From the NCBI GenBank assembly GCA_002392705.1, contig DGHP01000188.1, positions 1 through 10,656 on the forward strand: a DNA stretch of 10,656 nt, read 5' to 3'. This DNA is from Lachnospiraceae bacterium UBA3845. GTDB lineage: Bacteria > Bacillota > Clostridia > Lachnospirales > Lachnospiraceae. How positions within the stretch are numbered: the stretch's first letter is position 1; each line of letters begins with the position of its first letter. Below, in pieces: positions 1 to 6,234 of the stretch. The notes under the pieces were generated by a model that ran no database searches, was not told where the DNA came from, and was given only the letters and a program-made list of their open reading frames with translations. The translations under genes and the position numbers were made by a program.

Positions 1-25
1 GGCAATACTTTTCCATCCATAAAAT

Positions 26-64
26 GGCCCTATCAGGGCCACTCAGCAGCCCTGTCAGGCCCAC
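26..64. repeat. Two imperfect copies of a 17-base palindromic unit
   Basis: Positions 26-42 and 48-64 match at 14 of 17 bases. The first copy is a near-perfect hairpin (GGCCCT, loop ATC, AGGGCC). On the minus strand the first hairpin is followed by ATTTTA, so it could weakly resemble a leftward terminator, but no leftward gene lies just to its right. The copies sit upstream of the structured-RNA candidate and may belong to the same element. Nothing else recognisable is seen in positions 1-99. Confidence 0.4.
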
Positions 65-99
65 GGCAAACGGCTTTTTCTCCTCTAAAATATGATTCG

Positions 100-500
100 T
101 AACAACGGAGCTGTTACAGCAAAGCACCTTGACAACCGAATACACATTCATCAGGTACGAACCTGTGATGAGGAGCCACATCAGCAGTGAACGCGAAGAC
201 GGTCGAAAGACCAGAGCGGAAGCTGGCCTGTAAGAGCCGGACAACTCCCGGATTAAGGCGAAGATCCATCACAGCATAATGATACTTCCGCCCAAAAGAC
301 GGCTCGGTGAGAACTACGGAGGGGTAAAACGGCCCATGGACCCGGTAAGCTGCCGGACGCCTGATAGATTTCCCAGACAAGCAAAAAGCTTGTGTTTCCG
401 GGGGTGTCGAGGACAAATACGGAAAGATCATAAACGAAATAATCGTCCGATAAGGACGTTATAGTGGAGCAGGCCGGGTGCCTGCTTCGTACATATTCAA
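100..500 (+). ncRNA. Candidate large structured RNA leader (family not assigned)
   Basis: This stretch has no credible protein gene but is dense in short, well-formed hairpins. Seen directly: CATC/AGGT-ACGA-ACCT/GATG at 149-170; GGTC-GAAA-GACC at 201-212; CTGGC/GCCGG closing an 8-base loop at 223-240; a longer-range pairing of CTTCCG (285-290) with CGGAGG (317-322); ACAAGC-AAAAA-GCTTGT at 377-393; CGTCC/GGACG at 444-458; and GCAGGC-CGGGT-GCCTGC at 469-485. The GAAA tetraloop exists only on the plus strand, which sets the likely orientation. The RNA runs directly into the AAGGAGG ribosome binding site of the ParB-like gene at 519. Purine-rich joints such as GTAAG followed by CCGGAC recall the HEARO/omega-RNA style of IscB elements, but this is an impression from memory. 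ROOL, GOLLD or a group II intron remnant are alternatives; no domain V-like hairpin was seen, which argues against an intact group II intron. Both ends are approximate. Confidence 0.5.
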
Positions 501-518
501 GACAAGGAGGAAAGCAGA

Positions 519-704
519 ATGTCTGAAGATATTATCAGACCGTTTGAAGAGAAAATGGTCAGCAGCGCTCTTCTGGAGATTCCTCGCAATACATACCAGA
601 GGGGCTTGAATCCTGAGAGAGTAAAACGGATCTCTCATTCCTTTGACGAGCGGATTGCTAATGAGCCCGCGGTTATTTTACCAGCAGCTTCCCGTCGACG
701 ATGA
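519..704 (+). pseudogene. Truncated ParB-like (DUF6551-type) protein, N-terminal fragment
   Basis: The reading frame starts at an ATG with a strong AAGGAGG eight bases upstream. Residues about 15-50 (LLEIPRNTYQR, then RVKRISHSFDERIANEP) look like the opening of the ParB/sulfiredoxin-type N-terminal domain in clostridial mobile-element proteins, where it is normally followed by a short strand pair and a DGQHT-type motif. Here the homologous part stops at about residue 50. The last 11 codons are antisense sequence of the amidohydrolase 3' end, so the frame is a 61-residue fusion to junk. The break lies between about 666 and 672. It is very probably non-functional, or the residue of a deletion or of contig misassembly. 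The DUF6551 assignment is from memory of the family's look and is moderately sure; truncation is well supported by the overlap with the opposite gene. Confidence 0.65.
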
Positions 705-1824
705 CGTATTTCACGCAGGAACTGCTGATCATGGGATCGCCGTCCGTAATTACGATATCCGCATCTTTTCCGCATTCCAGGCTTCCCACACGGTCGGCCA
801 CCCCGATATGTCTGGCTGGATTGATGGTGATTGCCTGCAGAGCACGGAACGGATCCATGCCGGCTTTTACGGCAAGACCTGCGCAGAGAGGAAGATACTG
901 CTGCGGAATCACAGGGGCATCGGTGATGATGGATACCTGAAGCCCTGCGCGGTCCAGGATGCCGGGAGTTTCCCAGGATTTGTTCAGAAGCTCAAGCTTG
1001 GAAGCGTTGGTCAGAGTCGGACCTACCGCAACAGGAACATCTGCCTTTTTAAGGGCATCCACGATCAGATGTCCTTCCGTACAGTGCTCGATGGTGATCC
1101 GAAGGCCAAACTCCTTCGCGATCCGGATGGCGGTCATGATGTCATCGCTTCTGTGCGCGTGCGCTTTCAGCGGCAGTTCCCCTTTCAGCACCGGGATCAG
1201 CGCTTCCATTTTCATATCATATTTCGGCGTTTTCAGAATATCGCCGCCGGCGGCTTCCTTCCGCAGCATATAATCCCGGGCATCCGAGAGCGCCTCGCGC
1301 AGCTTTGCCGCGGTGGTCATTCTGGCGGAGTCGCATTTGTCTTTATAGCAGCGTTTCGGATTCTCGCCAAAGGCGCATTTCATTCCGATGGCCGGCCGGA
1401 TCATCGCCTCTTCCACTGTTTTCCCGTACAGCTTTACCGCAAGGAAGGTTCCGCCGAGCACATTCGCGGATCCGGGACCTGCGGCAACTGTTGTGACGCC
1501 GCCTTCCAGAGCCATCGGGATTGCGGGATCAAGAGGATAATAACTGTCCATTCCACGCAGCTGCGGGCAACAGATATCATTCATTTCATTATAGTCATAG
1601 CTGCCTCCCGTAGGTCCGCCGTATCCGTCCAGACCGATGTGGCTGTGGGCGTCGACAAATCCGGGATAGGCATGCAGCCCTTCCGCATCGAGAATCTCTT
1701 CTTCCGGATCCTTCGGATCCACCGGATCTCCGACAGAAACAAGTTTCCCGTTCCGGATCAGGATATCCCCGGTGTATGGCTCTTTATGAACCGCATCATG
1801 GATCAGCGCCTTTTTGATAATCAT
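673..1824 (-). CDS. Metal-dependent amidohydrolase (imidazolonepropionase-like)
   Basis: A 383-residue member of the amidohydrolase superfamily, COG1228/HutI-like, predicted to be a cytoplasmic hydrolase of a cyclic amide or peptide-like bond; the substrate is unknown. The layout is typical. An N-terminal beta-sandwich strand set (residues 1-50) leads into the metal motif HSH (H60, H62). Further ligand or catalytic candidates are H222/H224 (KAHAH), H247 (IEHC) and D302 (ITDAP). The C-terminal GSLECGKDADIV is the classic return to the sandwich domain. The ATG at 1824 was chosen over an in-frame ATG at 1887 because AGGAAGGAG sits 8 bases upstream and the family begins at this point. It is transcribed away from the tetR-hydrolase group, from its own promoter. 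Its 3' end lies only a few bases from the broken ParB-like gene, with no terminator visible beyond it. The family is certain; the specific reaction is not. Confidence 0.9.
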   Translation of the reverse strand: MIIKKALIHDAVHKEPYTGDILIRNGKLVSVGDPVDPKDPEEEILDAEGLHAYPGFVDAHSHIGLDGYGGPTGGSYDYNEMNDICCPQLRGMDSYYPLDPAIPMALEGGVTTVAAGPGSANVLGGTFLAVKLYGKTVEEAMIRPAIGMKCAFGENPKRCYKDKCDSARMTTAAKLREALSDARDYMLRKEAAGGDILKTPKYDMKMEALIPVLKGELPLKAHAHRSDDIMTAIRIAKEFGLRITIEHCTEGHLIVDALKKADVPVAVGPTLTNASKLELLNKSWETPGILDRAGLQVSIITDAPVIPQQYLPLCAGLAVKAGMDPFRALQAITINPARHIGVADRVGSLECGKDADIVITDGDPMISSSCVKYVIVDGKLLVK

Positions 1825-1925
1825 GTCATTTTCTCCTTCCTGCAGCAGGTTTTTGCCGCGGATGTCAGACTTACCGGTGCCAGGCACGGCTCCGTATTGT
1901 CTCCGGCAATACCCGATACAGTTCT

Positions 1926-1953
1926 AATATATCGCAGATATAGAAATACGCAA
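1926..1953 (-). promoter_or_regulatory. Probable sigma-A promoter of the amidohydrolase gene
   Basis: Read on the minus strand, TTGCGT (1953-1948) is separated by 16 bases from TATATT (1931-1926). The -10 matches the consensus at 5 of 6 positions. Transcription would start near 1919, giving a leader of about 95 bases. That leader holds a GTATTG/CAATAC hairpin and a GTGCC/GGCAC palindrome before the ribosome binding site. It is predicted by eye only. Confidence 0.45.
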
Positions 1954-1989
1954 AGGAGAAGTTCTTTCTGTTTCTTTCTTCCGGGGGTC

Positions 1990-2039
1990 TTCTCAAAAAC
2001 GGTCAACGGAAATAGAATGGCATTGACCAATACGGTTAA
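1990..2039 (+). promoter_or_regulatory. Probable tetR promoter with overlapping TetR-type operators
   Basis: A possible promoter is TTCTCA (1990-1995), 17 bases, then TAGAAT (2013-2018). Two inverted repeats lie on it. GGTCAA (2001-2006), inside the spacer, pairs perfectly with TTGACC (2023-2028), near the start point. TTGACC (2023-2028), five bases, GGTTAA (2034-2039) forms a compact imperfect palindrome of the size TetR dimers usually bind. The half-sites at 2001 and 2034 are also direct repeats (ACGGTYAACGGA) 33 bases apart, about three helical turns. The position suits autorepression by the gene just downstream. The gene's ribosome binding site GGAGG follows at 2041-2045. Confidence 0.5.
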
Positions 2040-2054
2040 CGGAGGAAACCCGGG

Positions 2055-2354
2055 ATGAACGTAAAATTTTATGCCCTGCCTCAGGAAAAACAGACGGCGA
2101 TCCTGAACGCAGGCTTTCATGTATTTTCACAGAACAGCTATAAAAAGAGTCCGGTGAGTGAGATCGCTGAGGCCGCAGGCATCAGCAAGGCTCTGCTGTT
2201 TCACTATTTTCACAACAAGAAAGAACTGTACCTCTTTCTCTGGGAGTACATTCAGCGCGGAGAAATGGATATCGATGCCATGGGAAAAGACTTCAGGTCG
2301 CTTCTGGATTTCTGGAAGACGGTTTATCTGCGCAAAGCACGGGAGAAATCTTAA
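2055..2354 (+). CDS. TetR/AcrR-type regulator lacking most of its C-terminal domain
   Basis: A 99-residue protein with a full TetR-type DNA-binding head. Residues about 8-55 carry the three-helix domain with the hallmarks SPVSEIAEAAGISKALLFHYF and NKKELYLFLWEY. TetR-family proteins are usually about 180-220 residues, the second half forming the ligand pocket and dimer interface; here it stops about 45 residues after the helix-turn-helix. The stop codon directly abuts the ATG of the next gene (TTAAATG). The ATG at 2055 has GGAGG 9 bases upstream. It lies just after TetR-like palindromes, so autoregulation is plausible. Without the dimer domain it may bind DNA weakly or not at all, and it may be a decaying gene whose translation still couples to the hydrolase. 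Family call is sure; activity is doubtful. Confidence 0.85.
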   Translation: MNVKFYALPQEKQTAILNAGFHVFSQNSYKKSPVSEIAEAAGISKALLFHYFHNKKELYLFLWEYIQRGEMDIDAMGKDFRSLLDFWKTVYLRKAREKS

Positions 2355-3161
2355 ATGAAAGCATATACTTTTTCCACCTCCTCCGGCAGCATCCATTACT
2401 GGACCAATGAGATCTGTTCCGGAAGAAGGACCCTGGTCTTTCTTCCCGGACTGACGGCGGATCATCATCTGTTTGACAGACAGACGGAGGCTTTTGAACA
2501 GGAGTTCAATCTTATGACCTGGGATGCGCCCGGCCATGCTGCCTCCAGGCCGTTCAGCCTGAATTTCAGGCTGATGGACAAGGCCCTATGGCTGCATGAG
2601 ATCCTGCGGGAGGCAGGAATCAAAGATCCTGTCCTGATCGGACAGTCGATGGGCGGGTATGTTTCCCAGTGTTTTATGGAGAAATACCCCGGGGAAAGCG
2701 CGGGCTTTATCTCCATTGATTCGGCACCGCTGAAGCGCTGCTATGTGACCGGCGCGGAGATCTGGGCATTGAAGAGAACGGAGCCCATGTACAGGGCTTT
2801 CCCCTGGAAGACGCTTCGCAGCCTCGGCGTCAATGGCTGTTCTGAAACAGAATACGGCAGGTCCCTGATGGAGACTTTTATCGATTCTTATTCAAAGGAC
2901 GAGTACTGCAGGCTGGCCGGACACGGCATGAAGATGCTTGCGGAAGCGATGGAAGCGGATCTCCCTTATCGGATTGACTGCCCTGCGGTCCTCATCTGCG
3001 GAGAAAAGGATCAGGCAGGTTCTGCGAAAAGCTATAACCGCAGATGGGCAAAGAAAGAAGGGCTTCCGGTTTACTGGATCAGGGATGCGGGGCACAACGC
3101 CAACACGGACAGGCCGGAAGAGGTCAACCGGATCATCCGGGAGTTTGTCTACAGTCTGTAA
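2355..3161 (+). CDS. Alpha/beta-fold hydrolase
   Basis: A 268-residue, full-length cytoplasmic alpha/beta hydrolase, probably an esterase, lipase or C-C bond hydrolase of unknown substrate. The sequence shows the oxyanion region FLPG at residues 29-32, the strand with DAPGHAASRP at 57-66, the nucleophile elbow GQSMGG with Ser98, the acid Asp219 (GEKDQ) and the base His247 (DAGHNAN). No signal peptide is seen. The ATG follows immediately on the tetR stop codon, with GGGAG about 9 bases upstream inside tetR, so the two are translationally coupled. The ICMT-type methyltransferase follows 12 bases later, forming a three-gene unit under the proposed tetR operator. Confidence 0.9.
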   Translation: MKAYTFSTSSGSIHYWTNEICSGRRTLVFLPGLTADHHLFDRQTEAFEQEFNLMTWDAPGHAASRPFSLNFRLMDKALWLHEILREAGIKDPVLIGQSMGGYVSQCFMEKYPGESAGFISIDSAPLKRCYVTGAEIWALKRTEPMYRAFPWKTLRSLGVNGCSETEYGRSLMETFIDSYSKDEYCRLAGHGMKMLAEAMEADLPYRIDCPAVLICGEKDQAGSAKSYNRRWAKKEGLPVYWIRDAGHNANTDRPEEVNRIIREFVYSL

Positions 3162-3173
3162 GGAGGGACTGCA

Positions 3174-3845
3174 ATGAACAGAAAACTTTTCAGAAAAGCG
3201 CTTTCACGGTTTTTTATGGGACTGGCTGCTGTCGGTATCCTGCTTTTTCTTCCTGCCGGAACCTTCCGCTATCCCCAGGCCTTAATGCTGCTGGGCATAC
3301 TCTTCATCCCGATGTTCTTCGCGGGACTTGTCATGATGAAGAAAAGTCCCGGGCTTCTGGAGAAACGTCTGGATGTAAAAGAAAAGGAGAAAGAACAGAA
3401 GGAAGTCATCCTTTTCAGTGGAATTATGTTTCTTGCCGCTTTTATCGCTGCCGGATTAAGCTTCCGTTTCCGTTTTCTGATGCTGCCTTTCCCGGTCAGC
3501 GTCATCTTCGCGGTCGTATTCCTTGCAGCCTACGCGCTGTACGCGGAAGTGCTGCGGGAAAATATGTATCTTTCCAGAACAATCGAAGTGCAGGAAGACC
3601 AGAAAGTGATCGATACGGGTCTTTACGGAATCGTCCGCCATCCGATGTATATGGTGACAGTTTTTCTCTTCCTTTCGATGCCTCTGGTGCTGGGCTCCGT
3701 TCTTTCTTTTGTCATCATGCTGTGTTACATTCCGATTATTGTGAAACGGATCCGGAATGAAGAGCAGGTTCTTGCAAAAGGCCTTAAGGGCTACGAGGAA
3801 TATAGGAAAAAAGTTCGCTGTCGACTGATCCCATTTATATGGTAA
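3174..3845 (+). CDS. Isoprenylcysteine carboxyl methyltransferase (ICMT/PEMT)-family membrane protein
   Basis: A 223-residue integral membrane protein. Hydrophobic segments lie at about residues 13-30, 35-54, 78-97, 105-125 and 157-190. The family signature is clear: DTGLYGIVRHPMY at 147-159, then EEQVLAKGLKGYEEYRKKVRCRLIPFIW-type ending at 196-223, the cofactor-binding core of ICMT and phospholipid methyltransferases. Bacterial members are thought to use S-adenosylmethionine to methylate lipid or isoprenoid-like substrates, but few have a known target. AAGGAGG lies 8 bases before the ATG and the gap to the hydrolase is 12 bases, so they are co-transcribed. No T-rich terminator is seen in the 155 bases that follow; that gap holds only a short AGCTG-CTT-CAGCT hairpin at 3860-3872. 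Confidence 0.85.
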   Translation: MNRKLFRKALSRFFMGLAAVGILLFLPAGTFRYPQALMLLGILFIPMFFAGLVMMKKSPGLLEKRLDVKEKEKEQKEVILFSGIMFLAAFIAAGLSFRFRFLMLPFPVSVIFAVVFLAAYALYAEVLRENMYLSRTIEVQEDQKVIDTGLYGIVRHPMYMVTVFLFLSMPLVLGSVLSFVIMLCYIPIIVKRIRNEEQVLAKGLKGYEEYRKKVRCRLIPFIW

Positions 3846-4000
3846 AATCGGAAATGCAAAGCTGCTTCAGCTGCGGCGGGAACATGGCATGATCTATACC
3901 GAGATCGGATCTGTCGCCGCCCGCTGATCATCCGGAGGGACATCGGGAAAGGGAGCGGACAGGTCAATACGGGCGCTGTCACAGTTAAGGAGCACAGGAA

Positions 4001-5098
4001 ATGGAATATGAGATGGCTTCCGGTCTGAACCGGAGAAATGATAAAATCATAAAAGCAATCCTGGAAAAAGAAAAAGCGGTATGCCCCGGTTCCGTGGCCC
4101 TGATTGGAATATACGGTTCTTTTCAGACAGGGGATATCCACCCGCTGTCCGATCTGGATCTGCTGATCCTGATTAACGACGACCGCGGCAGGCAGCTGGG
4201 GACTGTATTTATTCAGGATGACCTGGGTGTGGGACATGATATTTACTGCACAGGCTGGGAAGACCTCCGGGAGGATGCCTGTTTTACCCATCCTCATATA
4301 TCCAAACTGATGGATTCCAGGATTGTCTGCTGTGCGGATGAAAAGTACCGGATTGAGCTGGAAAAGCTGCGGGAGCAGGTCCGGATAAAGCTGGCGGAAC
4401 CCTTTGGAGAGGAGGATTATCAGAGAGCCGAAAATGAATGGAAAGAAGCGCGCTGCTGCTATGCAGATGCTGTGATGGAGGACAATCTGAACGCTGTCCG
4501 CAGGCATGCCGGCGCTGTGATCTATCATGTTGAAAATGCCCTGGCTCTGCTGAACAAGACCTATTTTCGCAAGGGTGCAAGACGCCGCTATGAAGAGCTG
4601 GACGCCATGGAGAAAAGGCCGGATCAGCTCTGCCGGATGCTGGATGCTATCCTGACGGCCGCGGACGCAGGCAGTGTAAAAGAAAGCCTGACAGTTCTGA
4701 TGAAAGAAATGACGGTGTGTTTTGAGAAAGCGCATCAGGTGGTCCGGCCGGAGAAAATAGCTGCCAGTGCGGCGGCACTGACCGGCAGCTTTGAGGAGAT
4801 GTTTTCCAACTGGCATGGAAAGATGGTTCTGGCTGCCGAAACCGGTGACCGCCATCTGGCCTTCACGAGCCTGGAAAGCCTGAATGAAATGCTGCGTGAC
4901 ATCAGCTCTGAACTTGAGATCGGAGCATACGACGCGGTTTCGGCTTTTGATCCCGGAGATCTGCAAAAGACGCTGGAACAGTTCGACATGGTATTGGAGG
5001 ATTATCTGCGGGAATATGAAAAAGCCGGTCTGAAAGCAGAACGATATCCGGACATAGATGCCTTTGTCAGATCGTATCTCAGGCTTCCTGAAGAATGA
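4001..5098 (+). CDS. Nucleotidyltransferase-domain protein with long helical C-terminus
   Basis: A 365-residue protein whose first 90 residues are a DNA polymerase beta-type (MNT-like) nucleotidyltransferase domain. It has the GS motif at residues 39-40 (IYGSFQTG), the DLD pair at D51/D53 (PLSDLDLLIL) and a third acidic residue at D80 (GVGHDIY), so the metal-binding triad looks complete. Such enzymes transfer an NMP to a small molecule, RNA or protein, including some antibiotic-inactivating ones. Residues about 130-360 are mostly helical, with repeated charged and alanine-rich stretches, and are not recognised; they may bind the substrate. AAGGAG lies 8 bases before the ATG. The gene stands apart from the ICMT gene by 155 bases and is followed 142 bases later by the PHP phosphatase, possibly in the same transcript. 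Function beyond NMP transfer is not predicted. Confidence 0.85.
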   Translation: MEYEMASGLNRRNDKIIKAILEKEKAVCPGSVALIGIYGSFQTGDIHPLSDLDLLILINDDRGRQLGTVFIQDDLGVGHDIYCTGWEDLREDACFTHPHISKLMDSRIVCCADEKYRIELEKLREQVRIKLAEPFGEEDYQRAENEWKEARCCYADAVMEDNLNAVRRHAGAVIYHVENALALLNKTYFRKGARRRYEELDAMEKRPDQLCRMLDAILTAADAGSVKESLTVLMKEMTVCFEKAHQVVRPEKIAASAAALTGSFEEMFSNWHGKMVLAAETGDRHLAFTSLESLNEMLRDISSELEIGAYDAVSAFDPGDLQKTLEQFDMVLEDYLREYEKAGLKAERYPDIDAFVRSYLRLPEE

Positions 5099-5240
5099 CG
5101 GGCAGAAATGGACAAAAGGAGAATCCGGAATCCTTTGAATCTACACTGATCCGGAAGAGCAGATGGACAGTGCGGAACAGAAGGGCGGGCAGACAGCGCG
5201 GACCGGGCAGACAGATAAGATGACAGGAGAAGACAGGCAG

Positions 5241-6017
5241 ATGATTGCGAATTATCATACACATACATGGCGATGCATGCACGCAGACGGAACGGAACGG
5301 GAATATGTCGAGAGGGCGATCGAAGGAGGACTGAAGATCCTGGGCTTTTCCGACCATACGCCGATGCCTTATCCGGAAGGGTATGTCAGCCATGTGAAGA
5401 TGCGGATGGACCAGCTGGAAGATTATGTGGATACGGTTCTTGCCCTGAGAAAGGAATATGCCCGGGAGATCGATATCCGGCTGGGGCTGGAAGTGGAGTA
5501 CTATCCGGCTTATTTTGAGAACCTGGTCCGGTTCACGGGCCAGTTTCCGATTGAGTACTATATACTCGGGCAGCATTGTCTGGGAAATGAAATAGGTGAC
5601 CTGGATGTCTTCAGGCAGACTTCGGATCCGCATACCCTGCAGCGCTACTGCGACCAGACCATAGAAGCGCTGAAGACGGGGTGCTTTACTTATTTTGCCC
5701 ACCCGGATGTCCTGCATTTTACCGGGGATGCCGCTGTATATGAGGAGAAGATGCGGAAGCTCTGCCTGGAAGTGAAGGCGCTTCAGATTCCAATGGAGAT
5801 CAATTTCCTCGGCATCTGGAACCACAGGCATTATCCGAACGCTCATTTCTGGGAAATCGCGGGAGAAGTCGGGAATACGGTGATTTTCGGGGCGGACGCC
5901 CACCAGGCGGAGAAGGTCTGGAATCCGGCGGCTGAGGAAAAAGCGATGGAGATCGTGAGAAAGAACCATCTGCATCTCATCGAAACCGTGGATCTTGTGA
6001 AGCCTGCCCTGAATTGA
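5241..6017 (+). CDS. PHP-domain phosphoesterase, histidinol phosphatase (HisJ/HisK) type
   Basis: A 258-residue PHP-family metal-dependent phosphoesterase resembling the histidinol phosphatases that release phosphate from L-histidinol phosphate, the penultimate steps of histidine synthesis, in Firmicutes. Visible metal ligands are H6 and H8 (NYHTHTW), H14, D38-H39 (FSDHTP), E84/E86 (LEVEYY), H112 (GQHCLG), H154 (FAHPD) and D219-H221 (GADAH), a complete set for a trinuclear PHP site. The start at 5241 was preferred because the family begins with M-x-NYHTHT and AGGAG is upstream. The frame is open back to an ATG at 5163, but the extra 26 residues are Gln/Thr/Gly-rich and look non-coding. No other his gene is in the window, so a different small phosphoester is possible. 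Confidence 0.85.
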   Translation: MIANYHTHTWRCMHADGTEREYVERAIEGGLKILGFSDHTPMPYPEGYVSHVKMRMDQLEDYVDTVLALRKEYAREIDIRLGLEVEYYPAYFENLVRFTGQFPIEYYILGQHCLGNEIGDLDVFRQTSDPHTLQRYCDQTIEALKTGCFTYFAHPDVLHFTGDAAVYEEKMRKLCLEVKALQIPMEINFLGIWNHRHYPNAHFWEIAGEVGNTVIFGADAHQAEKVWNPAAEEKAMEIVRKNHLHLIETVDLVKPALN

Positions 6018-6059
6018 AAACGGCCTGAGATCCTCTCATTTCTTCCGCACCTGCCGGTT

Positions 6060-6155
6060 CCTGATCTGATTTCACCGGCCCGGCTGAATCTGTTTCGACC
6101 GGCCCGGCCAGACCTGATTTCATCGGCTGGTCAGGCCTGATTTCATCGATCCGGC
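6060..6155. repeat. Four tandem copies of a 24-base unit
   Basis: The units lie at 6060-6083, 6084-6107, 6108-6131 and 6132-6155. Each carries an aligned CTGATTTCA-like core (CTGTTTCGA in the second copy) followed by a CGGCCCGG-like block. Copies 1 and 2 are closest and copies 3 and 4 are more diverged. The period is a multiple of three. On the minus strand a 67-codon frame (6180-5977) turns it into an 8-residue repeat, but this frame overlaps the phosphatase gene and has no good ribosome binding site. It lies in the intergenic space between two genes that face each other. Confidence 0.75.
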
Positions 6156-6190
6156 AGGGCTTGAGGAATCGATCCCGCACAGAGCACCCA

Positions 6191-6225
6191 TAAAAAACAG
6201 CCCGGCACCTCAGGCACCGGGCTGT
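6191..6225 (-). terminator. Rho-independent terminator of the carD-like gene
   Basis: Nine-base stem ACAGCCCGG (6197-6205) / CCGGGCTGT (6217-6225). On the minus strand it is followed directly by TTTTTT (6197-6192). It begins 10 bases after the carD-like stop codon. The plus side lacks a T tract, so it serves mainly the leftward gene. Confidence 0.9.
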
Positions 6226-6234
6226 ACTGTCTGG

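Noticed and set aside
114..431. Leftward 105-codon frame over the structured-RNA region
   Set aside because: No ribosome binding site or family resemblance; the hairpins favour an RNA on the plus strand, and the frame is best explained by GC-rich chance.
100..500. Intact group II intron
   Set aside because: No GTGYG-type 5' end and no domain V-like hairpin with its usual AGC...GTTC frame were found; a fragment cannot be excluded.
643..2058. Rightward 471-codon frame
   Set aside because: It is the antisense of the amidohydrolase gene, which has clear motifs, a start signal and family length; the composition is shadow-like (Arg, His and Ile rich).
3846..4000. Short open stretch reading like KLLQLRREHGM, resembling a helix-turn-helix start
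   Set aside because: It is too short, has no start signal, and stops after about 20 residues; it is not enough to call a relic gene.
3791..4966. Leftward 391-codon frame
   Set aside because: It is the antisense of the nucleotidyltransferase, whose GS...DxD motifs and ribosome binding site are convincing.
5079..5975. Leftward 298-codon frame
   Set aside because: Antisense of the PHP phosphatase; the phosphatase has a full set of metal ligands.
5977..6180. Leftward 67-codon frame with an 8-residue repeat
   Set aside because: It overlaps the phosphatase 3' end, lacks a start signal, and is explained by the 24-base DNA repeat; kept only as a repeat.
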